DNA from: Megalonaias nervosa
Taxonomy: Eukaryota > Mollusca > Bivalvia > Unionida > Unionidae
Assembly: GCA_016617855.1 (NCBI GenBank)
Contig: JAECUM010017549.1
Span: forward strand, 1 to 64,000
Length of the DNA: 64,000 bases
Direction: 5' to 3'
Position 1 is the first letter of the stretch, and each line of letters opens with the position of its first letter. A program made the position numbers and the translations under genes. Under the pieces are notes generated by a model. The model worked only from the letters and a program-made list of their open reading frames with translations. It did no database searches and was not told where the DNA came from. Below, piece by piece: positions 40,120 to 51,275 of the stretch.

Positions 40120-40338
40120 TAGCATGATACTTCATGAGGATACTGACATGACACAACTGGTGTTAGCATGATACTTCATGAGGATACTGACATGACACAA
40201 CTGGTGTTAGCATGATACTTCATGAGGATACTGACATGACACAACTGGTGTTAGCATGATACTTTATGAGGATACTGACATGACACAACTGGTGTTAGCA
40301 TGATACTTTATGAGGATACTGAAATGACACAACTGGTT
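40120..40338. repeat. 44-bp tandem array x 5 in integrase C-terminal motif
   Basis: Five copies of TAGCATGATACTTCATGAGG plus ATACTGACATGACACAACTGGTGT; the first three are identical. On the minus strand one frame reads QLCHVSILMKYHA, the conserved C-terminal motif of gypsy integrase. 44 is not a multiple of three. Confidence 0.95.
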
Positions 40339-40653
40339 CTCCTTTTGCGACCTGTGAGTGATGCTATGTAGTCGGCTTCATCGGCATTGCGCTATTCGAT
40401 GTAAAGGACAAAATAGTGTTTGAATGGATTGCACAGAATTTTGATATAAGTCCAAAACATTATCCCCGAGGTAAAATCTGTGTCACCTTGCTTTCTTATA
40501 TCATCAAGTAATTCCTTATCCTCCCCTGTATATTCCTAAAGCTTTCTGTTTATTTCGCACACTCGAATGAGGCTGTATCTAGCATCCGACAAACTGTGTA
40601 ACGGATTAGTTTCTGTCTGGGCAGATAACCAGTTCTCTTTTAAAACTGTCAAT

Positions 40654-40813
40654 AGTCTGCAGACCATGTGTCCAAACACCAACTCAAAAGGACAGTCTGC
40701 AGACCATGTGTCCAAACACCAACTCAAAAGGACAGTCTGCAGGCCATGTGTCTAAACACCAATTCAAAAGGACAGTCTGCAAACCATGTGTCCAAACACC
40801 AACTCAAAAGGAC
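40654..40813. repeat. 40-bp tandem array x 4 in the integrase FELVFGH motif
   Basis: Exactly four 40-bp units (AGTCTGCAGACCATGTGTCC plus AAACACCAACTCAAAAGGAC), nearly identical. On the minus strand each encodes PFELVFGHMVCRL in one frame; the frame changes from unit to unit because 40 is not divisible by three. Confidence 0.95.
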
Positions 40814-40944
40814 TTAAACCTAATAATTCTTGTACACTCTCTTGGGCTTCAGATAACTTACTTTGCATCATGTCCAATTCATCTTTAGATGGTTTAATTA
40901 TATTGGACATGAAGTTTGACTCTTGATCTGTCCGGATAGACTTT

Positions 40945-40947
<3 letters not shown>

Positions 40948-40998
<51 letters not shown>

Positions 40999-41004
40999 CA
41001 CACA
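40948..41004. repeat. (CA)n microsatellite inside integrase core
   Basis: About 57 bp of CA with one GCA interruption, lying between the RAIPLRNI and RTDQESNF segments of the integrase fossil. Confidence 0.95.
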
Positions 41005-41501
41005 TCAAAACCCAACTTAATCCTAGCTTGAATTTATAAATGGGGCAGAAATATTTCTAAGTGGGATTGCCCTAGAAGACGTGATGGTGTGTAAGTAATG
41101 GTCAGCATGTACGGATTTCCGGACTTTGGCTTGGATAAGGATCGACAAAATACAGTTTTCTCTTTTTTAAAACATGTTTTCGTATATAAATAAAACGCTA
41201 AAAGGATATTTGTCTAAATCATGCTTTAATTGGGTCCAAAATGGTGTTCCTTCAAACATCTGGTTATAAATTTTGTTTATACAAAAGTGATAGGACATAG
41301 TGCCCGCATGACCAAGACTCAAAATCTTTTTACGGATAAACAAACTACAAATCATCCCGTGCTGGGGCATCTGGCGATCTACATCATTTCCTTATTAACA
41401 TCCCTGGTTTCTTGAAATAACAAACAGGGAAGTTTTCTGCTTCGTCCCTGGATAGTGTTCTCAGAGCAATAACATGTATATCGAGTTCTTCCTATTCTGC
41501 A

Positions 41502-41808
41502 GACCGCTCCGGTGTCCTAGTGGTTAGAGCGTCAGCCTCGGATGCGGGAGGTCGCAGGTTCGAACCCCGGACGAGTCATACATTAGACTTGTAAAAATGG
41601 TACTAGCAGCTGCCTCGATAGGCGCTCAGCATTAAGAGGTTAGTGTTAGGATTGGTCGTCCTTGTGACTGGGTGAGACATGATGCTACATATCTGCGGCA
41701 TGATGCCCCAGTGCTAAACATCACTAGACTGCCACGCTGTAGACATCGTAGCGACATGGCTGAAAATTTTGTTGAAAGGTACGTTAAAAATCTTAATCAC
41801 ACACACAC
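41502..41808 (+). mobile_element. tRNA-derived SINE (family A), copy 2
   Basis: Begins GACCGCTCCGGTGTCCTAGT followed by GGTTAGAGCG (A box); B box GGTTCGAACCCCGGACGAG. The body includes CGCTCAGCATTAAGAGGTTA and GCGGCATGATGCCCCAGTGC, and it ends TTAATCACACACAC. A perfect 12-bp target-site duplication TCCTATTCTGCA flanks it (41490-41501 and 41809-41820). That fixes both ends and shows LINE-type retrotransposition. Confidence 0.95.
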
Positions 41809-41820
41809 TCCTATTCTGCA

Positions 41821-42542
41821 ATTATTATTTTACTCTGTTTAAAGGGGAATGACCAAGCTTCATTCCATCACAAGAAGATCAATTTTTTAACCAAAAGGCG
41901 ATAAGGCCATCACAATTGACAACCGTTCCTACAGAGGGATGACCTGCACAAAGGTTACTGACTGTCACGGAATTGGGTGTTCTTAATGTCAATACATTAT
42001 ATATGAACTAAAATGTCAACGCGATAGTCATGTGATACCAACATAAAACATAACTGACACTCACTTCGAATTTGTACAGATATAAATTACATTCCCGACT
42101 GACTGTTCACAGACATTAAAAGCGTGTTCATAGCAATATGAATTCGTATGTACGTTCAGTATATACTAAAATTTGCTTGCATGCAGCCATTTCTTTTTCT
42201 GCGTGTGCAGTTAATAAGTTTGCCAGTGACTAATGTTTCATTCCACCGTTTGTTTGTCAAGCATTTACTCCGACGTAAATTATTCGGAGTACATTTTATC
42301 AAAAGATCAATATCGCGCCAGTCTAGACACATAAAAATCGTCTCATTATCTCTCTGGAATCGTTCTAAATAAGTACAAAGTTAACGACATTGTACCGAAT
42401 TTCATGCAGGTTGCAAACAACAGCATAATGGTAGAAACTAGTGATAATTAAAAGACACAAAGTGAAGTGTACGTACTCGTTTGCACAAATTTCAAAATAA
42501 ACAGGAACCAGCGTCCGTTACGAAAGCTAAAGAAAGCAGCTA

Positions 42543-42544
<2 letters not shown>
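41821..42544. other. no gene; interspersed repeat E copy 2 near 42295-42420
   Basis: AAAAGATCAATAT, AGTCTAGACACATAAAAAT and GGAATCGTTCTA, then GCAGGTTGCAAAC, align with 27240-27365. No coding signal. Confidence 0.5.
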
Positions 42545-42580
<36 letters not shown>

Positions 42581-42602
42581 GTAGTAGTAGTAGTAGTAGT
42601 GG
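42545..42602. repeat. (ATT)n(AGT)n compound trinucleotide repeat
   Basis: TTA units change to GTA units at about 42581. Confidence 0.95.
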
Positions 42603-42858
42603 TGTCTGAGGTGTTCAATTCTCATGGTATACATATAGTTACAACATCTTGCATTCTATTTGTGCTTTTAACGATAATGGACCAGAAAGCGGAAGAAAAT
42701 CAGATTTTCTTTCGTACCTGATTAACTATACATCTCTGTGAAACCTGCTGAAACATTTTGATTCCAATACGGAATCAACTATTCTTATCATATATTTTTG
42801 CACACAGTAATATGCTTTTTGTGCAATTTGTCGGTAGGGACGTGCATAATATACCCAT

Positions 42859-42903
42859 CTCCTATCTATCTATCTATCCATCCGTCCGTCTGTCTGTCTG
42901 TCA
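42859..42903. repeat. (CTAT)n(CCAT/CCGT)n(CTGT)n compound repeat
   Basis: Successive blocks of related tetranucleotides, each one substitution from the last. Confidence 0.9.
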
Positions 42904-42999
42904 GGTTCGATATTAAATACGTATAGAATAGAGAAAAGCGGCTCAGCAGTGGTGCTAAGCATAAATTGTATGATATTAGCTGTCGTCGATTTGAGTTTA

Positions 43000-43203
43000 A
43001 CGCGATTTCTCAGCGCAAAGACGTGGCGGCCAGTAGAATTAGTGTAGGAAGAATCCGGTAAGAACAACCGACCCACGGTAAACTATTGGCAAACTTTCTC
43101 ATGTCCCGACGTTGGCCAAGCCCGAAACTCAGACTCACGGGAACAGAGGTAAGATGGCCGTGATCGGTAAAGGCGGTCGTTTTAGACCATTCGGTCACCT
43201 GGA
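43000..43203 (-). mobile_element. tRNA-derived SINE (family B), uninterrupted copy
   Basis: Reverse complement starts CCAGGTGACCGAATGGTCTA followed by AAACGACCGCC (A-box region) and continues with GTGAGTCTGAGTTT (degraded B box), then CGGGCTTGGCCAACGTCGGG, GAGAAAGTTTGCC, GGGTCGGTTGTTCTTACCGG, ACTGGCCGCCACG. Same family as 11709-12108 and shows its structure before MITE insertion. Confidence 0.75.
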
Positions 43204-43289
43204 ACTCCTATTAATACCAGTAAACAAGAAAATGTGGAAGAAACAGAGATCCTATCGGTCATCTTATTCTTAATATAATATTAAACAGT

Positions 43290-43690
43290 CACTAAGACAT
43301 GTATTACTTTTGCTGCCCAACGTATTTGGCTATTATTTGCATGTAACTAATTGTACGGCACTAAGGCCTCTATTACTGTTGTTACTCAAGGTATATGGCT
43401 GTTATTTGCCCGTAACTGTACGGCACTAAGACCAGTACTGCTGTTGCTGCTCAATGTAGTTGGCTATTAATTGCCTGTAACTAACTGTATGGCACTAAGG
43501 CCTCTATTACTGTTGCTGCTCAACGTATTTGGCTATTATTTGCCCGTAACTGTACGGCACTAAGACCAGTACTGCTGTTGTTGTTCAATGTATTTGGCTA
43601 TTTTTTGACTAGCTGTACGGCACTAAGATCCGTATTGCTGTTGCTGCTCAACTTATCTGGCTATTATTTGCATGTAACTAACTGTACGTT
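43290..43690. repeat. 65-75-bp minisatellite
   Basis: About six copies of ACGGCACTAAGGCCTCTATT plus ACTGTTGCTGCTCAACGTATTTGGCTATTATTTGCCCGTAACTGT, alternating between variants with GGCCTCTATTACTG and ACCAGTACTGCTG, a hint of a two-unit higher-order repeat. Confidence 0.93.
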
Positions 43691-45825
43691 GTCTTGCTTT
43701 TCGAATTTTAAATTAAAAGCCCCCACAAACATGTTTGTTTGTTTTTGTTGGTTTTTTTTTTGTTTTTTTAATGTTCGAGAGTGTCCTTGGAAAAGAAAAA
43801 TCGAAAATGATAACTTTCTAAGAACCTATTACACAAATTTGTTGTTTTCTAGTATCACGATTAGATTTCGTCATGAATTATTTCTTTTTATTTGAAAGAG
43901 CTTGATCAAACGTGATATAAATTTATGGAAAATTTCATGTGTCTCACATATGATGACGCATAAAACAAACTAGATAGAGGCATCCGAATTGGCATAATAT
44001 ATGTAATATTTTACAGGCGTACTCCCGCATTGTGTTGCATTTGCAAATCATACAATTACTATACCATCTCAGTAAACTCACTTTAAAGTGATGGACAAAT
44101 TATGTACAAATACAGTAAATTTCGTAGACTTTCATTCGTAGTGAGGAAACGCTTGAAACACTTTTCTGTGTTTGAAATTTAAGGAAATCGTCCACGCTCC
44201 AAATAAAATACAATAACCAATATCAAATTTAGCTTTTGAAATTATATATGGCTTATGAATGATTCAAGAGTCACTCAGATAGTATGACTACGGAACATAA
44301 CATTATCCACAGTAATAAATAAAACAAAAGGTTATTTAAATTCCGGCCCAAATTTTCACATAATTAATCCAAACTAGTGAATGTTGAAACAAAAAACAAC
44401 AACAACAACAACAACAACAACATAAAGAAAAAACAAACAAATAAGGACAATCAAATGATATTCTATTACTTGGGAGTTGACCCTCTATTTACACTTGCAT
44501 CCTTTTTAATAAAAAAAGAACGAGAAACTTCCCTGAATCATCTTCACATGCTGGATAATTGACTTTTTCAGAGAACAAAATCAAATAAACAAATAAAACA
44601 ACAAAAACAAACAACCAAAGCAAATAAAAGCAAAGACCCCCGCCCACAAAAAGCCTACTAAAACAGTACCGCCTCTAGGATGTACAACAGTGTGAAATGG
44701 ATACATTGTTTACTATGTGTTCATTGGAGCAGTTTCAAAACATCTTCAAAAACCCGTAAAGATGTTAGAAAATAGTTACATTTGCAGAAACTTGTCTCAG
44801 AATACAATATCCCATTTGCGTCGTAACATTATCTACCAGTACATACATGATGCAAAGTACGTTTTCTGTGCAGCTTAAAATTATAATGAGTTTGTTAAGA
44901 TATATAAATACGTTGTAAAAATAAACACAGCTAAAATAAATAATTATGACCTGTCGGCACTAACTGTGAAAACTAAAACACTGAAACGATTCTTAGACAA
45001 CTTCACTATTCCCTTATGACGTGACTACCAAATTCAATTTCCTTTGGTTAAAGTAAGCAGACCCCCCACCCCCTTTTTTTTTTTTACAGCTCCCATCACA
45101 CTCCTGCACTCATTATCATTCATCCCACCGTCTAGTAGGGTTAGGGACACTAATGTTGAAAATAATGGGTACGGCTGAATTTTGTATATATTCATACATA
45201 TAAAATCTCTAAATTATTATTAAAATATTAGTCTAAAGACAATTTCCTGAAATTTTATATTTTATGTTTATGTTGTTATGAAATGCAGTCATGATAAACG
45301 TCCGAGTAGTTTTCAACTAAATTAAGAATATAAGTTAACCCACTGTTGGAAATACGTATGTGGACTAAATAGTAGCCAGTCAAGCTATGAACTTACCCTA
45401 AAAGAAAGAAGCTAGCAGAGATTGACACAATTCAGTTGTGAATATAGCCAAATATAAAAACTGACAATACAAATAGGGTAACAAGTGTAGTGACCATTTT
45501 GTGTTCTATGATATTATTTCATTTTATCTCATCTGTTATACTTCTGGCTACAGGATATATGGTGACAATGAAATTCCACTGTCGGCTGGGTTCAATTTCT
45601 ACCCGTGCCATACACAGAAAAATGAACCCCTATTCAGAATTCTTTTGTGAAAATTATAACCAGAATTCAGAGAGTATAACACCCCGTGCTCTGACTGTTG
45701 GAATAATTATCGCTATCAATGTAGTGAATGTTTCCCTTACCACATCCTCGATAAACGACCCTCTATGAAGAAAAGCATGTATGACTGTATGTGGCTACTT
45801 CAGTGACTTTAATCGACCGTTCACT
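43691..45825. other. no gene; (CAA)n and repeat C copy 3
   Basis: (CAA)n at 44391-44421. 44510-44575 (AAAAGAACGAGAAACTTCCC, GGATAATTGACTTTTTCAGAG) is a third copy of interspersed repeat C. A 92-codon plus frame at 45490-45768 has a hydrophobic N-terminus but no recognisable family. Confidence 0.45.
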
Positions 45826-46110
45826 CAGTGGCGTCACTAGGGTTGGCAATATTAAATAAACTGACACAATTTTTTGAGTGCAACTAAGTCAGCATCTTAT
45901 CACAGATATTAATGAAATTTTGTTAATATTGTAGACACCACCTGAATATCATCATGTGCATTGATTATTATGATTATTAATACAGTATTAATGAATGGAA
46001 TAAATAATTTATCATTTTTTATGTACTTGCCTGATTTATTTACCATTTCATAAATTTCTATTCTTTAAGAGCAGTTATAACTTACTGTTATTTCTGCAAG
46101 TATTCATTTG

Positions 46111-46116
<6 letters not shown>

Positions 46117-46150
<34 letters not shown>
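46117..46150. repeat. (TG)n microsatellite
   Basis: About 34 bp of TG. Confidence 0.95.
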
Positions 46151-46155
<5 letters not shown>

Positions 46156-46274
46156 AAGAGATAGTGTGTAGTTGTATTTATGTATATATTACAGTTGTGG
46201 TGATATATAAATAAATACCTTAAGATTTAGTCTTGCATAATATATTGTTATGTATATTTAATTTATATTGTTTG

Positions 46275-46982
46275 CTGGCTTTTCTAAATGATTATATATT
46301 ATATACAGCTTAAGTTTTACTTGACCATGCCCAAAGCCAGGTTCATGGTGTACCTGACCAGTGACATTTATTTTGTAAACAAGATAATACATAACTAATA
46401 TTTCTCTAAGAGTATAGGTTAAATACTCAGATCATTATATTTGGAGGCAGACATGCTTGTTTGAATCCGAGTCTAGGACATGGTTTTTCACTTGGAAATT
46501 CTTAAACTTGCTGAAAACTTTAAATATTTTAGAGACGAGACTGATTTGCATCCTGGCTATATTATTGTGTCATGGGATTTTATATAATGTTTGCTTGAAA
46601 ACAATTACTTATTTTTGCCTTAAGATCTGAAGCAGAATCAGACTTATTGTTGTGTTTTTAGTTTTGTTGGAATTACTATTCACTGTGCTCAATATTATTA
46701 TTAGACTAAAACATTAATTTGGAATTGTAGTGACTACAGGCACATCAGCACATTCAGTACTGGAACTTATTTGGAACAACACTGGAATTCGATTGGAACT
46801 TCATATGTTTGGACTGCAGATATAACGTTTAGGACTATTTGGGATTTAATTCACAACACTGGAAGTTCTTTTTTAAATTTTCACTTTGCATTCTAGGGAA
46901 ATAAATCATTTGTTGAATTTTACACAACCTGATGGTTTTCGCTCTTTTCTGTTGCTTAATGAAAGACCATAAAGTCATAACA
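46275..46982 (+). mobile_element. LTR-like interspersed repeat, copy 2
   Basis: Homologue of 4015-4855 from TGGCTTTTCTAAATGATTAT at the left to GACCATAAAGTCATAACA at the right. About 130 bp shorter through internal deletions. It also carries an AATAAA about 75 bp from its right end. It lies within the DNA that separates the two hAT-like ends. Confidence 0.6.
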
Positions 46983-47154
46983 ATATTTTCTTGAAACACA
47001 TATATTAATTTTATTAAATGGTGAAGAATGAAACATCGAGATATTTTTGGTATATACATTGCTATTATTTGCAATCATATATGTTTATAGTAAGAGATTA
47101 ATAGGTTTCTGACTGTTTCGGACCAATCACACATGGCAAAATGCCAATAGGTAG

Positions 47155-47825
47155 TCATCTAACCTGGACTGGTGTTAAATTGAGTTGTCAATGCCCCACT
47201 GAAATATCTGCTGCATAATAGCTTATTGACATTTGCCCGTCTGATTGACACTGTCAGCAGAGCTGTGAAAACCCTACATGGTGTTGATTGTAGTGGTCAA
47301 TGGGCCCATATCTGCTATATGATTGACATCAGCCCCTCTAATGGACACATTCAATAGAAATGGGGTAACCAAGCCTGGTGTTGATTTGAGTGGTCAGTGG
47401 GCCATTGTGATGTCTGCTATACATTTTCCCTACGATACACATTGACAGTAGAGAAGGGGTAACCAAGTCTGGTGTTGATTTGAGTGGTCAGTGGGCCATT
47501 GTGATGTCTATTATACAATTACCCTACAATGCACACTGAGAATAGGGATAGGGTAACCAAGCCTGGTGTTGATTTGAGTGGTCAGTGGGCCATTGTGATG
47601 TCTATTATACAATTACCCTACAATGCACACTGACAATAGGGATGGGGTAACCAAGCCTGGTGTTGATTTGAGTGGTCAGTGGGCCATTGTGATGTCTACT
47701 ATACATTTGCCCTATGATACACACTGACAATAGAGAAGGGGTAACCAAGCCTGGTGTTGATTTGAGCGGTCAGTGGGCCGTTGTGATGCCTACAATGCTA
47801 CACATTGACAATTGAGCAGGGTTAA
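47155..47825. repeat. 94-bp satellite-like tandem repeat
   Basis: About seven copies with core GGGGTAACCAAGCCTGGTGT followed by TGATTTGAGTGGTCAGTGGGCCATTGTGATGTCT. Central copies are nearly identical and the outer ones diverged, the usual pattern for unequal exchange. Confidence 0.95.
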
Positions 47826-49636
47826 AGAGAGTCATTTGATTTCAAAAGTGTAATGACAGAAGTTGTATCTTATTTTAAAAAAATACCTCCCTATCCCACC
47901 CTCACACTTAGAATCGTTAGAAAGAAATAGATACACCGACAGATTTACTTATCAGTATTACTGCCTATATTTATGTATGTATATTTCATTTCCTTTAGGC
48001 TATCTTGCCATCTCAGTTAAGTTCATCAATAAGTTTGGGGAGGGGGCATTGTTAAAGAAAATATTATATTACATCTAAAGAAGATGCACATTAAAGGACA
48101 CAAAAATTGATAATTAATTTTTATTTTTTAAGAACTGAATGCATTTGTCCATGAAATTGCAATAACTATTTTTTTATATAAAGAAATGTATGAAATTTTC
48201 TGGGAAATTGCAAAAAACAGTCTAAAGTGTAAACTGTTAACATTAGCTTTTTATTACATACAAAAATTCATTTTTATGATAATCAAAGTGGAAGAACATA
48301 TATCGCTGAAATAATATAATTAATTTGGTATAAAACAAATACCACGTATATGAGAACCACATGCTTATACATTCCCCTAATCGAGCCTCTAATAGTTCAA
48401 GAGGTATACTTATCGGTAACTAGAATTGGGTTACAGCCCACATTTGTCAGTGTCTTAATGAGCAATTTGAAATGTTAATTAAATACTGGTAAACCAAATC
48501 CCACCTAACCCATAAAAAAAAAAAAATCATTTGGTTATAAGTACAGGAGTCGGACGTTTATCAATAAAACACGAAAGATACAAAAAAATATTATCTATAC
48601 GAAATAACCTTATCTATAGTATATTTTATATTTTTAGTACATATGTAGTTATTTGGTGTTGTCGCAAATTTTAGTAGTGGTTTTTTTATTGGAGGGGGGT
48701 AAAAAAATGTTAGTCTCGTTTGGGATAATAAATTGTCAATGGTCTTCAACTTGCTATTTATTACTTTGATATTTATGATACATCTTTATGCATCGTAGTG
48801 ATATATATTTATGTTTTGCAATGCAGGGGAAGCTGTATGTGGTCCTTTGTTGTACAATTAAATCACTGCATTGAAAAAAAGAATATTGGGAGGAGAGACA
48901 ATAAATTGCCAGTGTCAAGACGAACCGTTGTAAAGACTTAATTATATACAATGTTAAATGAAAAGCTAATTAAAAAGCAATTCGGCATGCTTTTTGTATA
49001 TTACTAATTGTATCGTTTAAATAGCTTTAAGTTAATGCTCTATTTCACACACACACACACACACACACACACGATGCATAATGAGTATTCTTTCCAGACC
49101 AAAATAATACCCCACTTAACCCCCTGCCAGCTAGCCGATTCTCATTGGGCAAGTAAATGCTATTTTTAGCAGGTTATTTACGAGTGGCATATTTAAATTT
49201 AAATTTATGAGGCAAAATACAAACCTGAATATGTGCGGGTATAAGATGAGATCTCAGTGTTGGACTCTGTATATCATCTCACACCAAATCTGTCGGTTGC
49301 AGAAAAATGTCTCTTGGAAAGCAATATCTTGATGTTAAACTGTGAGCACACAAACTATTCAGGACCTGCGTACTGTCCCGGAACACACGTTTGGCATCGC
49401 AAATTTCGTCCGATATTTTTATTTTTATTCAGTCCGAAGATGATAACAGCGGCCATTTTTTCCTTTCGCAAAACATACGCCAGCTAGGTGCCTGCCTTAA
49501 GTTACGCGAGTATTTACGTTAATGCGTAATTAACGGAACGTTAGTGAAATGGGTAGATTCTGCTTAAGTAAGGTCGTTTGCGTAACTTACGCCAGACGTA
49601 CGTTACGCGCAGCTTACGCACTTTAGTGAAACGGGC
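47826..49636. other. no gene; (CA)n at 49046-49072 and a repeat end near 49636
   Basis: The segment 49490-49636 is GC-richer and full of TTACG words (GCGTAACTTACGCCAGACGT), ending CTTTAGTGAAACGGGCCC. That ending looks like the terminus of another dispersed element, but I see no partner end. Confidence 0.45.
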
Positions 49637-49835
49637 CCGCAGTGCGGTAACTCATGGTGTCACCCCATGGACCCCCTTCCTGCACACAAAATTGTATAGA
49701 CAGTCGTGTGCGGTAACTCATGGTGTCACCTCCATGGACCCCCTTCCTGCACAAAAATTGTATAGACAGTCATGTGCGGTACCTCATGGTGTCACCCCCA
49801 TGGACCTCCTTCCTGCATAAAAATTCAAAAATTTT
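49637..49835. repeat. 66-bp tandem repeat x 3 within the hAT-like element
   Basis: Three copies of TGCGGTAACTCATGGTGTCA plus CCCCCATGGACCCCCTTCCTGCACAAAAATTGTATAGACAGTCATG, diverging left to right. Confidence 0.93.
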
Positions 49836-49909
49836 ATAGCCAGTCATTTTGGTATCACCCTCTGATGGTGTCACCCGGTGCGGTCCGCACCCCCGTAGTG
49901 ACGCCACTG

Positions 49910-51275
49910 ACTTCACTTGCTTTAAGTCATTTGAAGTTCTTCCTCAACGATAAATGAAGAAGATAATCAATTATCGTGATAATAATGGCAATGACAGAGA
50001 TGAAACGTACCTTAATAATGATAGGCATTAATAATGATAGGCTATAGCTAGACCAATCCCCACCGCAAACCCTTTTGTCATGTCACATGACAATGCCGTT
50101 CTAACGCACAGTGATCGTTTCGCTCTAGTCCGATAAATCAGACCCCAGAATCTCTGTTGATACTGATGGACGATTTGTTGGTGTGATGTCATCAGTTCAT
50201 TGAAATTAACAGTTTAGATGCATGCTAATAGCATCATACAGTTTAAATAATTACCGGTACTTGGTAACAGCCACATATAGCAGGAAATTTAAAATGTCCA
50301 CGGGACATAAGGTTGTGCTATTCCACGTGGATTTGCAAGTCGTTAAATATGGCATTTGATCCGAAAATATTTTGTACACATCGCCAACAGGACCCTTCAA
50401 TCGACGGTAGGTAAGAGACGCAAGTAATACCGGCAAGTGTTTAAAATATATACCAATATGTTGCGGACAGGTTTGTCTGCAAACGATTTCTCGATTTTAG
50501 TAATAGCTGTTATCAGACCCACAAATAGTCCATCAGTATAAACACAGTTGTTAGGGGTGGGGGTGGGGGGCTAATTTATCGGACTGGTTTTGCCCTATCT
50601 GGTTGCCTTCAAGGGCAAGCCAGACATTTACCTAAAAGATGCGGCGTTTTTCCTTTCAACATTTTTTCTTTCTTTCTCATGTCTTCACTAATTCACACAA
50701 GTGTACTGATACATTTTCGCCTGGTGGATTATTTCCTCAAATATAACTATATTAAAAACAGACAAATTTGCCAGAGAAAAACACTGATTAAGCTGGATAT
50801 TTGCCGAGCGTTTGATTGAATTTAATTCTTTAAGTAATTTATCAAGAAAGAGATTTTAATACAAGGCGACGAAGCCTTACATAATTTGCGCAATTCAAAT
50901 CGTAACTTAATTATCTACAGTCGAAGACGTTGTCATTGATTGCGTGCTTTTTCCGCAGAAATAGCGTATAAATATCTATGTATTATGAGTTAATTCCTTT
51001 CCTGTTTTCGGACTGGATTATCGATTGGAATTCTTCATAAAATGTGTCTCAAAGGTAACCTTCCCCAGAACTGATAAATACCAGATATTACTTCAAATAC
51101 ATGCATTTCTTTATACATATCAATGGAACACATATAATCAGACGATGCAAACATGGAAACAATCGAAGATATGTAAATATACCATCCGTCGATCAAATCT
51201 AACACCAATCTACCAACCATTATGTACAAGTAACTGTCTATCTACCTAGTTACACGCTCAGATATAAGCTCAGTC
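49910..51275. other. no gene recognised
   Basis: AT-rich with a G-run at 50555-50571; frames here are short and have no family motif. Confidence 0.5.

Larger units (their letters stand above)
40120..41370 (-). pseudogene. Ty3/gypsy integrase fossil
   Basis: Minus strand, in order: an LGHAG.M..HF..NKIYN...FW..LKHDLDKY segment (41340-41170), matching the start of the H2C2 zinc-binding domain; YLHTITSSRAIPLRNI (about 41110-41060), part of the catalytic core; a (CA)n run; IRTDQESNFMSNI (40940-40895), carrying the second catalytic Asp region DQxxNF; AQESVQELLGLSPFELVFGH (about 40860-40800); then an LTVLKENWL segment, and a C-terminal RKRRT..LCH.SIL.KYH motif (40352-40300) that is then repeated. 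The core between NFMSN and AQESV is shortened, so the catalytic Glu region is gone. Stops and shifts are numerous. Confidence 0.75.
45826..49909. mobile_element. hAT-like ends 4.1 kb apart, likely one element split by inserted DNA
   Basis: Left end CAGTGGCGTCACTAGGGTTGG (45826-45846); right end in reverse complement CAGTGGCGTCACTACGGGGG (to 49909). The first 14 bp are identical. Flanking octamers CGTTCACT (45818-45825) and ACTTCACT (49910-49917) share their last six bases, consistent with an 8-bp hAT target duplication. From memory of this widespread non-autonomous family, the GCGGTAACTCATGGTGTCACC sequence now at about 49640 normally lies close to the left end, so 45847 to about 49636 looks like later insertion. 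No transposase is recognisable inside. Confidence 0.55.

Noticed and set aside
41502..41580. tRNA-like sequence with A and B boxes
   Set aside because: Head of a SINE, not a functional tRNA gene, for the same reasons.
45490..45768. 92-codon plus frame with a hydrophobic N-terminus
   Set aside because: Could mimic a signal peptide, but no family motif and surrounded by repeats; insufficient evidence for a gene.
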